From Anniella stebbinsi (lineage: Eukaryota; Chordata; Lepidosauria; Squamata; Anniellidae), in NCBI GenBank assembly GCA_029215795.1, contig JARDYH010000001.1, positions 183,837,654 to 183,901,653 of the forward strand: a stretch of 64,000 nucleotides of DNA, in the 5' to 3' direction. Positions 47,383 through 56,654 of the stretch are shown piece after piece. The position numbers were made by a program, and so were the translations under genes. The notes below the pieces were generated by a model that had not been told where the DNA came from, ran no database searches, and saw nothing but the letters and a program-made list of their open reading frames with translations. Numbering within the stretch: position 1 is the first letter of the stretch; each line of letters opens with the position of its first letter.

Positions 47383-48710
47383 AAATAATTTTATTTTATT
47401 TTTTAGGAAAATATTTTTTTATTTTAAAATATCATACTACAACATCATATTACAAATTATGCTGAAATTAAACAAGATTAAACAAGATTAAACAAGGTTA
47501 TAGAAAATGTACAGCAATGATACAAAAATTATACAAGAACTATACAGAAAGAATACAGGAATAATACAAGATTTGACATAATTTATGAATTCCACTCTAA
47601 CATGTTTTACAGACCATACATAAACCATTAGTTTAAGTTTTTCCTTAACTATTAAATTTACAAAGTATACGAGGTATCCACCTGAATTCAACCTTTATTA
47701 TCTGTATTATCTTTTATTATCTTTTATTTTCTTTTATTACCCCCTTTTTCCCTTGTTTAATCTTTCCTTGTTTTTGCTTCCCTTTTTTATGTAATCCCCA
47801 GTGTAGTCCCTGTTTTCCAGGGCCAAAATTTCCGCCACTGTGTATGACTCATTTTTTTGCTTTCCACCATCGCTAAGGTGTCTATTCTATTTACAATAAA
47901 TCTTACTGTTTGTTGTATATTTTGTTCTCTCTGACTTTTTTATTCTTTTATTCTTTGTACAGATAAGGCAAGGAGGACAATGAGGTTTATTAACCTCACT
48001 GTTGTCCATGGAACAATCCACCAATCTACCCCTTTCTTCCCTGAGATGTTTTTTATTGGACCATTGAATACATTTTTGGTGGAAGGCCCGATACTATCGT
48101 TTCCCAATGTTGTTCTTTCAAGGTAGGCCAATGTAATTCCTCCTATAGTTGTTCCCACGTTTTCCTAGCTGACGGACATTGTTTAACAAAATGCACTACT
48201 GTTTCTTTACAGGGTGGATCAGTAAAGTTGGCCCATTTTCTGCATTCCAGCCTTGGACAAAGTTGTTCAATTTCCCCAAACCATGGATTTGCCGCATTTA
48301 TATTTAAAACTTGATGATACGCTCTCCATCTGTATTCCCACAAATTATACGGTACCCTTTTGCCAATAAAAGTCAGAAGAGGGTACTGTGGCCTCCTTAG
48401 ATAAAGCAAAAAGGACTCCTTTTGTTGTTTTTTCTCCTCATCTTGTTGGTATAGGCCTTCCGTAATATGAAAATAAACTTTCCTTTTTACATGTCTAACA
48501 TAGCCTTGCATATTTTGTATCTCTTCAAAAACTTTGAACAATTTTTGGTTGAATTCCTCATGTTTTAACCTGTTTATATAATTCCTCTAGAAATTCTGGG
48601 CCTTGTTTTTTCAAATGTCCCGTTATCTTGTATTTTACCATTTCCTTCTCCCACCAAATTTCCCCCCATAATTTGTCTCTCCATCTATTACCAAAGGCTA
48701 TGGACCACAT

Positions 48711-48750
48711 CTGGTACTGCCCTTCCTTCTCTGGTACTGCCCTTCCTTCT
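48711..48750 (+). repeat. 20-bp perfect tandem duplication in T2 ORF2
   Basis: CTGGTACTGCCCTTCCTTCT occurs twice without spacer. Its length is not a multiple of three and it shifts the ORF2 frame; without it the frame continues with the residues MWSIAFGNRWRDKLWGE. Confidence 0.95.
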
Positions 48751-50784
48751 CATTGGTGGTTAGAAATTCTAGTTCGCCCCAAGAAACAAAATTAGAACTT
48801 ACAAAAATTGAAAAAATAATAGGTCCTATTGCCAGTACTTCCAAACCTCCCTGTTCCTTCAATTTATATGCTACAATTCTAGGTATAGGGGAAAAATTAG
48901 TTCCCCATACAAAATTAAAAATAAGCTGATTCACTTTCTTTACTATCGTTTCCGTGGGTAAAAACACTGAAGCTAAATTAGACACTATCAGCATAATGTA
49001 TGTTTTAATATACATCGCCTTTTGGTACATATTCAAATTCCATTTCTTCCATACATCTACTTTTTCTTTTAATTTTGATATCCACAGTTCCCAATTGGTT
49101 TCCATTCCTTTCGACATCAAAGAGAAATAAACTCCTAAACTTTTTACCTTTTCCATAAATTCTGAGGTCGAAGAGAAAAAAATCTCTTCAGATCCTAAAA
49201 TTATTTTATCTAGAGAGCCTCCTCTAATCCTTGCCCTGTTTTTATCCAACTCATATATAAAACTTTTCTTCACATTTAACTGCGCTCCGGATGCTTTCCC
49301 AAAACTATTGAAAGAACTACATATGATTTCCAATTCCTTTTTGTTACTTGTTAAGATAATTACATCATCCGCATGGGCTATCAATTTTACTCTACCTTCT
49401 ATTTGAATTTTATTGACGTTTTCCTCCCCTTCAGATCTCAAACTGTGATACGAAGTACTAAAATAAATACCCCGCACACGATTATCCCTTTCGATCAAAT
49501 CCAATACAGGGTCCAGTGCTAAAACATACAGTAATGGACTGAGCGGACAGCCTTGTCTAACCCCTGACCTAATGGGGATTCTGTTTCTTCTCCAACCATT
49601 GATTTGAGGTGTCACTATTGCATTTCTATAGAGCGTCTGAATATACTCTATAAAGGCACTCGGGATTCCCTTATATTCTAGAACCTTCCAAAGGTATCCC
49701 TGATCCAATTTATCAAAAGCCTTCACCTGATCTATTTGTAACAAAAAACCACTCCATTTACCCTCTTGTACTTCTTGAAAAATTTCCCTTAGGACTCTCA
49801 GAGAATCCATCATCGAACGTCCCGGTATAGCGCTAATCTGTGACAATAGCACTAATTTGTGTGCCACTTTTTTTAGTCGATCATTTAAGACACAAGCTAA
49901 AATTCTATAATCGTTATTAGTTAAAGTAATAGGACGTCAATTTTCAGGTAAAGTGTTATCACCTGTTTTAGGAAAAAAGATCAGGGTTCTTTCACAAAAG
50001 GTGTTTGCTAACTGTCCTTCCTGTAACATAAAATTGTACAGTTCCGTTAACGGCTCTGTTAACTTACTAAGGTACTGTCTATGAAAGTTATGAATCAGAC
50101 CGTCCGGTCCCGGTGCTGAATTTAATTTTCCTCTTTTAACTGCCTGTCTAACCTCCTCCGTTTTTATCGGAACCGTTAAGCTCTCGATTTCTTCCTTTGT
50201 CAAATTTGTTTCTTTCCTGGGTAATCTCTGAAAAAAATCGTTTGTAGATTTGGCTTCTATATTTTGTGGGGTGTATAAAGTCGAGTAATAATCCTTCATT
50301 ATATCTAACATTTTCTGCGGGTGCCTTTCCAGGGGTTCGTCCTCCCTTCTTCTCAATCCCTGGAAAGCCACTGAGGTTCTCCTAATTTTTGATTTTGCCC
50401 ATTCGTCTACATCTACTATAGCCCCTTTTGTTCTATAGGTCTTAAACCTTATCCGTTTATTGTGTTGTTTTTGATGAAATAAACCTATAGTCACTCTAGC
50501 GTTTTGCAAAAAAATTTCGTTAACCGGTAAGCCCCGATTCACTCTGTGATGGCATTGCAAAAACTTATATATAGCTTCATGATAACATGACACTTCTTTC
50601 CTATTATTTTTCCAGTTTAAAAGCTGACATCATTTCACTATCAATTTTTTTAGTTTTTCCCACCACAGGGGGAGTTCTCCCTCATAGGACCTTTTGAGAA
50701 ACAACATTTCATCTAGAGTCTTCTCTATTACCTGCTGGTATATTTCCAGATTTAAATCTTTTGGAAATAACCTCCACAACCTCC

Positions 50785-50870
50785 TTTTTTTTTTTTTTTT
50801 GTAATAATTTTTATTAATTTCAACACAATAACACACAATATAATAAACAAAACAACATAACCCTCATAAC
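50785..50870 (-). mobile_element. Short retroposed fragment with poly(A) inside T2 ORF2
   Basis: On the minus strand an AT-rich piece of about 70 bp ends in A16 (50,785-50,800). It is flanked by CCTCCTT at 50,780-50,786 and again at 50,871-50,877, a 7-bp target duplication. The T2 protein reads PKGRR just upstream and RLWRLFPKDLNLE just downstream, so removal restores the frame. The last bases before the A-tract (GAAATTAATAAAAATTATTAC) resemble the T1/T3 3' ends, so it may be the 3' end of another related LINE. Two GGGTTATG words lie at its 5' end. Confidence 0.7.
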
Positions 50871-50880
50871 CCTCCTTCCT

Positions 50881-51887
50881 TTGGGATAAACTCTGTCCGT
50901 CACACAGGTAAAGGTGACGATGGCGTGGTCGGACCACGGGGTCACCGACTGGCTGCATTTATCTACTGTCATCACCACGGGGGCCCACATCCTATCAATT
51001 CTGTTCACATGAAGGGGGTGGTAGTACGTATACTGTACTCCTCCGGTGTTTTTAAAACAAGCCATATAGGTTTTCCTACAATTTATTGGGAAAAAATCTA
51101 AATAATTATCAATTGTTAAAGCTTTATCTTCTAAACCTAAAGAAACTAGGAGGTCTTGCAAATATTTTTCCTCTTTCGTTAAATGTTCGGAGGTCATTTG
51201 TTTTTTATTACCCCCTTCATAGTTTATTCTATCATCTAACCTACTCCTGTTATTAAAATCTCCTACAACTATTAGGGATTTTGTGGTACTACAATAATCC
51301 CTCAATTTCTGCCATAGTTTAAACCTCAGTGTAGCTTGGGTAGGGGCATAAACACAACAAAGACGAAAACTTTTTATTTTGTTTTGCGGGAGTTGGGGTT
51401 TGAGTGTAAAATCTACAATGACAATCGGATCAACAGGTTTGGTTCTTTTACTCACACCCTTCGATACTCGCGCTTCCATCGGCATCGTCGTCTGATCTCT
51501 CCGACGTTGCGATGTCACACCAGTCCACTCCTGTCCTTTCTCGGTCCAACTTTCTCCCACCTTTGCATTACTGTCCTTGTTATTCGGCACTCCACCATCA
51601 GTCTCATTCCATTCTGTAATTTCAATAAGTCCTTTTCCCTGCAATGACTCAGCCCTTTGGTTCTCCTGAAAAAGAAGCGCACTGGGGCCAGCAACTAGTT
51701 TTTCATTTTGTTCTTTTTGTTCATTACCCTGCCTTTCACCCACTTTTCTAACATTTCCTTCCTCCTTTCCTTCTCCAACTTCCCCCTTCCCCTCCTCCCA
51801 TCCTTTTTCTCTTTGCCCCACGCTCCTTTCCTCTTCCAATTCCACCGATTCATACTCCATCGTGCCTGTTTTATCATCAGTGTCCAT
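50881..51887 (-). pseudogene. T2 ORF1 N-terminus fused to ORF2 endonuclease C-terminus
   Basis: ATG at 51,887, 24 bp after the ORF A stop. The first about 160 residues are charged (MDTDDKTGTMEYESVELEEE) and end at SKGVSKRTK. The next residue enters the endonuclease: PIVIVDFTLK, FRLCCVYAPTQATLRFKLWQ, LIVVGDFNNRSRLDDRINYE, NRIDRMWAP, TPWSDHAIVTFT. Compared with T1 the rest of ORF1 including all zinc knuckles and the first about 100 endonuclease residues (SWNSNGL and LQETH motifs) are gone, yet the frame is open across the join. The endonuclease lacks its catalytic Glu and should be dead. Confidence 0.8.
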
Positions 51888-51910
51888 ATCCTCTAACGAC
51901 GACGAGATAT

Positions 51911-54156
51911 CTATCCACCTTTCTCCCTATCCCCAAGACGCCATTCTTCTTCCCTTTGCACCCTATCTGACCATAAGGGCGCCATGGGTAATAGTTTACT
52001 CCCGTCGCCCCTTTGTACATTTTCTTCCATCCCTCCCGCTACCATGGGCTTACCGATTTGCGGGGACTTCGCCTTAGCGAGAGCCCCCTGTTTGATCAAT
52101 CGTGCCCGTCTGTTGTATACCGGCAGCCCTTCGTCCGCTTCCTTCTCCGTATCCTCCACGTCCGCGCTCCGACCCGGTTTGTTCCATCGTTCCCTTCGTC
52201 TCTTGTCGTCCGACATAAGCATCCTTTCCTCCTGCTGCACGGGTGGAAGGTTTCTCGCCACACCAGAAGCGAGTATTTCCTCTTCCTGTTTTTGAAGAGC
52301 TTTCCTTTGTTTAAGATACAGGGTTAGTTCATCCAGCCACGCCCGATACACCCCTGCTCCAACTAAGGGACCCGGGATTTCCACGTTCTCCCAAATCAAA
52401 GGCTCGATCCCTTTTTCTTCCAGTGGTTCCCAGCTCCTATACATATCCTGCAACGTTTTTATCATTTCCGTTTCTTGCAACCAAGTCGGCATTATCTTTT
52501 GGGAAGTGCAGGATTTCCGCATGACCAAAATTCTCTCGATAACCTGTAACGCTTGGGACCTGATTCTGGCAATTTCTGCTATGGGTTTCTTAATATTACC
52601 CGATAGTACCTCCAAAAGGGTTTGCCTTGTTTTTCCCAATAAGGTGATGATTTTATCTTGGCTATATTTATCCATTTTGCGTCCCGTCGGGACTGCCGAC
52701 ACCACTATATGTGCCACTAAAAAACCCCATAACTTTAACATATCTTTTTCCATAAAGGGAGGTTCCTGTATCCACAGGGGTATTTTGTCAATGTCTTGTG
52801 AGAGGAGCTCATGCCATTTGCTCAAAATGTTCTTTTCTCTATGATTGGGTGTGTGATTTTTATCTTCATCAGTCGCGTTATTATCTTTTTTCCCCGTTTC
52901 CTCCAGACTAGAAAATTCCATATCTGAGTAATCTGTCCCATAATTCTCTGGCATATTTTTATTTTTATTTATCATGTGGACTACTTCTGGTTCTGGTTCC
53001 GGTTCTTCCACCCTTTCCTTTTGTGAATTCAAAACAGCCTCCTCTTGTTGTTGCACAGGATTGTCTGCTTTTAAGTGACTAGAAAGTCCTATATGTTCAG
53101 AACTCTCATTCAAAATCCCTATTTTTTTTACTTCCTTTAGTATTATTTGCATACTGTGGGGTTTTCCTGGTAAGAAATTATCCTTTACAGTTTGTTCTGC
53201 TTTTTTGCCCGTGTTTTGTAAGTCTGCAGCAAAATTGGTGCCAGTTCTTTCAAGGACAGGCAAATCCTGAGTCTGTCTAAAGCCTTTTGTTTTCAAACCA
53301 AAACCCTGTTTGGCCACCTCGCCTTTTTTATAGCTGTTAGTTCTCATTTCCTCCTGATTTGTTTCTCTGCCTGCCACTCCATTTGCATGGGCTGTTGATC
53401 TCCTTTAAGGGGAGACCAGTCCCGCCCTTGTGTCCACGACTCTATGTCCTGCCAAGTCATTTCAACTTCCTGTTGTCTAGCAGTAACTTCCTCTCTGGGG
53501 TTGCAGAAAACTGCCAAATCATCCCGCATCGAGAGGCCTACCCCCACAGCCTCCAAAAGAGAGGCCTGGGACTCTCTTATTTGCGTCCCCGATTTACCCC
53601 GCAAGGTTTCAGTTACTGTGGTTTTAAATAAAACCTTTCTTTCTTTTCTCTCTCCCCTGTTTTCCTGATTTCCCCTTTCTTTCATCACTAAAACATCTCC
53701 TTGCTCTTCCGTGTCTGCAAGTCCCTTATTCCCATCCGGGGTCTCAGGCAGAGGGATTTTGGAAGGCGTCAGGGTTCGTTTGTCTGGGATTGTTTGTTTG
53801 TTCAATCCCTGTTGGGATTGAAAAGTTTTCTCCAATCCTTTATTTTGTTCATTTTCCATATTTACTGGTATGTCTTTGAACTGCTTTTTACTAAATTCCT
53901 CCTCCCTTCCAGGGCCCAGGGCCTGAGAAAATTCGGACTCAGACTCACCCTGTGTCGTCGTTAAGTTTCCAGTGCTTTCCAGACTGGCGGCCATTTTCTG
54001 TTCTTCTTCTTTCAGTATTTCCCCGGGGGGTCGATTTTCTTCTGAGGATTCGTCGTTCATTCTTTGGGGTACAGGCCCCAACTTTACTGCATTAGTTGCT
54101 GTATCCTTTCCTCCACGTTTCCCTTCCTCAGGAATTGGAGTTCCTACACTTCGGTG
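51911..54156 (-). pseudogene. T2 ORF A: homologue of T1 ORF A, one frameshift
   Basis: Two overlapping frames, 54,060-53,344 (from ATG 54,060, MNDESSEENRPPGEILKEEE) and 53,377-51,911, form one protein of roughly 715 residues broken by one frameshift near 53,350. The N-terminal part is charged and low in complexity, with GRDWSPLKGD matching GRDRSPIKSN of T1 and EEEQKMAASLESTG matching MEEKMAAAAVASEE. The conserved region (about 52,820-52,430) reads KWHELLSQDIDKIP, MEKDMLKLWGFLVAHIVVSA, MPTWLQETEMIKTLQDMYRS. It keeps a 170-residue C-terminal extension (VYRAWLDELTLYLKQRKALQ, then basic) that T1 has lost by frameshift. Function unknown. Confidence 0.75.
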
Positions 54157-54634
54157 CTTAAATGCGAGTACGAGTCTGGGGGTCGAAAGTGCCACACCAC
54201 GCTCGGTAACGCAAAGACAGGGTGATGGATGGGAGAGGCACGGAGCTCGAGCTCGACAGGCCCCGGTGGATGGGACCGAGGACCGCGATCGGCCCAGGTT
54301 GTATGCTACGATAGCTAGAGCTAAGGAAAACTGGAATAGGCTAGGGGGTGAGCCCGAGGAGGGAGGGGCTCCTTCCTCCTTTAACGATGAGGAGGAGGAG
54401 TATCTAGGGCATATTCTAGAAAATATTCCAGACTCTAGAGATCGCAGAAAGCGCTACGTCGTCAGGTTCCGATACGTGAGGGCGGAAGCCAATAAAGACA
54501 CGAGGGAATATTTGGCAAAGGATCTCTTGTTGGACACCTTAAAAATGGACAGAAATGACATCCTGGCGATCATCCAACTTCCAGGGTCCCAGGAAACGGA
54601 TGTCTGCTTGGCTTCCGAGATAAAATTCCAATAA
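54157..54634 (+). pseudogene. T3 ORF1 fragment
   Basis: Carries the N-terminal part of the T1-type ORF1: LNASTSLGVESATPRSVTQR, GGAPSSFNDEEEEYLGHILE, RKRYVVRFRYVRAEANKDTR, ILAIIQLPGSQETDVCLASE, after which the deletion adds IKFQ and a stop. It lacks the zinc knuckles. Confidence 0.85.
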
Positions 54635-56360
54635 AATCTGGAGTATGGCAGGGCTGTCCGATTAGCCCACTTTTGTATGTCCTCTGCTTAAATGCGGTAT
54701 TATGTAAGTTGGAGATGGACAAAAAGATAATGGGCATAAGCTTCCCTTTGATAAGAAGACAAGATCAGGAAAGAAGGCACTGTAATCGGATAAAACTCGT
54801 AGCTCATGCGGATGACGTTTCACTACTGATAGGGAACGAAAGAGAATTGCGGGAGGTAAGGAATATTTTTGATCAGTTCGAGAAAACGTCAGGAGCCCGC
54901 CTAAATAAAAAAAAGAGTTTTGTGATATCATTCGATGTACAGGAGGGGAAAATAAGCAAGGAACCCATGGAGATGGGTTTGAAACAGGATGGAAAGGAAA
55001 GAGAGAAAGATCTGAGTGATTTCATAAAATTATTAGGAGTTTATTTCTCAGTGAAGCAGGAAGGATGGCAAAAGAATTGGCAGGAGTGGTCAGAGAAAGT
55101 AAAAGAAAAAAATAGCTCAGTGGAAAAAATGGAGACTTAACATCTACCAAAAAGCGGTGTATGTCAATATCTATTTGCTCCCGGTAGCGGCAAATTTGGC
55201 AGCGGTATATCCACCGCCAGAATACATAGTAAAAGAGGTGACGACAAGTTTGTTTACCTTTCTGTGGGGAATGAAGAATTTCCCATTAGCTAGGGCAGTG
55301 GCACATCGACCGATACAGCAGGGAGGCCTTAATTTCCTGGCGATCGGTCCAAAGTTTTTAGCTGTCTTTTTGACCTATAACTTTGGGAAATGGGCTCTAG
55401 TGAAAGAAGGAGGAAACTAAAACCCAATTCTGGATGGAGGTGTTGGAAAGTAGTTGGAAAACCAAACCCTGGGCTAAGGTATGGTGGGAGGAGGGAAGCT
55501 CAGGATATAAAGTGATGCAAGCCATGAAGGCTATGGGGCCTGATTATCTATCCAATGTATATGGATACATCAGAAAATGGAAAGTTAAGGCCCATTATCT
55601 TCAAGCACAGGGACAGACGATAAGGCAAATGAAAAGGAATGTCTATAAGGATATGTTAGAGACCCAATTTTTTCAACCACAGGTGGAAAAAAACCAGATT
55701 AAGAGGGACATGCCCCAGTATTTGAGACAGATTGAATATCCAATTGAATATTTTAAAGACACCAGAGTACCATACAAGTTGTGGGATATTAGATGGAGGG
55801 TTTTTTACAATGTCTACAATTTACAAGGGTGTAAACCATGGTTACTGGGTAAAGCACAAGCATGTGTGAGGATTCATTGCCAAAACGAGGCGATGGAAAT
55901 GGGAAACACACAAAAGGAGACCACGGAGCATTTTATAAAAACATGCCCAGCTGCTAGAAAGACTTGGATTAAAGTAGCACAAGCCCTGGATTGGCCCGAT
56001 CTTGTGAATCAAAGATGGGAGTGTATTGCATCGGGCACAGAACCATGAAATGGTCTAAAAGGACCACGAAAACGCAGTGAAAGAAAAAGGGGTTGGGCGG
56101 AGAAAAATAAAAGAACGAGGGAATTTTGGAAGGTGCCTTGGGCAACGATACGATTGGTGAATCTTTATGTTGTGTTAGCTCTTATGTATCAACGGCAAAG
56201 AGAGATTAAAGCTGGGAAAGAATGTAATGTTTTGGGTTCAGTAAATTTTGTGTTAAAGCAAATTAGAGAAATCTGTAATTATGAAAAAGAACGACTTCCT
56301 TCATACAAGTGGAGGCGTTTATGGCCCTGGAAGATAGAAACGTCATCACCTATTACTTGA
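54625..56360 (+). pseudogene. T3 ORF2, second half of RT and C-terminus
   Basis: Starts in RT motif B (IPIKSGVWQGCPISPLLYVL), continues with motif C KLVAHADDVSLLIGNERELR, then shifts frame at the A7 run 55,106-55,112, which T1 has too. From 55,157 it reads MYVNIYLLPVAANLAAVYPP, from 55,434 MEVLESSWKTKPWAKVWWEE and the C-terminal KETTEHFIKTCPAARKTW, and ends at 56,360 (WPWKIETSSPIT). There is also a frame change near 55,415 and another near 56,050-56,130. Motif A and the endonuclease are missing, so it is inactive. Confidence 0.85.
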
Positions 56361-56589
56361 GAGCAGTTATAAGAATGTATGTGTTTCTTTATATATACCT
56401 GTTACGTACCTTTAGTGATAGAATGATAATGTATTAGAGATAGAGAAGGTAGAAACAAAATGTATTAGTTAGAAATGAAACTGAAAAAGAGCCGTATCGT
56501 AACGTGTTTTTGCGCTCAGATGTAATTATGAAACAGTAGTAATTTATTAATAAAAAACTTATTCCTAAAAAAAAAAAAAAAAACTCATT

Positions 56590-56654
56590 CCTAACCCTAG
56601 CCCTGGCCCTAACCCTAACCCTAACCCTAACCCTAGCCCTAGCCCTAGCCCTAG
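56590..56654 (+). repeat. (CCCTAA)n telomeric tract, right
   Basis: About ten units of CCCTAA/CCCTAG variants abut the T3 3' end. The orientation is opposite to the tract at 38,490, so the former chromosome end would have pointed left. Confidence 0.95.

Larger units (their letters stand above)
47940..50880 (-). pseudogene. T2 ORF2: linker, reverse transcriptase and C-terminus
   Basis: Reads in one frame over most of its length: NSAPGPDGLIHNFHRQYLSK, TLIFFPKTGDNTL, PITLTNNDYRILA, SAIPGRSMMDSLRVLREIF, LLQIDQVKAFDKLDQGYLW (motif A), SGVRQGCPLSPLLYVLALDP (motif B), VKLIAHADDVIILTS (motif C, again HADD), WNLNMYQKAMYIKTYIML (thumb), and a C-terminal module with VHFVKQCPSARKTW. Lesions: a retroposed insert at 50,785-50,870; TGA at 50,630; TGA near 49,935 where a Trp codon (NWRPITL) is expected; a 20-bp tandem duplication at 48,711-48,750; frame changes near 48,550 and 48,150. 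Apart from these the RT is well preserved. Confidence 0.85.
47383..54156 (-). mobile_element. Telomere-associated LINE T2 (Tx1-like, second subfamily), 5' truncated
   Basis: Same gene order as T1 but clearly diverged in protein, so a separate subfamily. Its 3' tail (AAATAAAATTATTTTCC, then TAACCC on the minus strand) abuts the telomeric tract at 47,382. It lies head to tail with T1. The 5' end is cut at about 54,157, where inverted T3 sequence begins. An internal deletion removed most of ORF1 and the first part of the endonuclease. Confidence 0.85.
54157..56589 (+). mobile_element. Telomere-associated LINE T3 (T1 subfamily), inverted and internally deleted
   Basis: Plus-strand copy nearly identical to T1 over its length. 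It starts abruptly at CTTAAATGCGAGTAC (T1 position about 44,705, in ORF1), runs to GCTTCCGAG (T1 about 44,245), then jumps to GATAAAATTCC (T1 about 40,720, in the RT) and continues to the 3' end. The tail is ACTTATTCCTA, A-run, ACTCATTCC, then CTAACCC repeats. It meets T2 5' to 5' at 54,157. Confidence 0.9.

Noticed and set aside
54157..56589. T2 and T3 as one element inverted by twin priming
   Set aside because: T2 and T3 are different subfamilies at protein level and T3 has its own 3' tail and telomeric junction.
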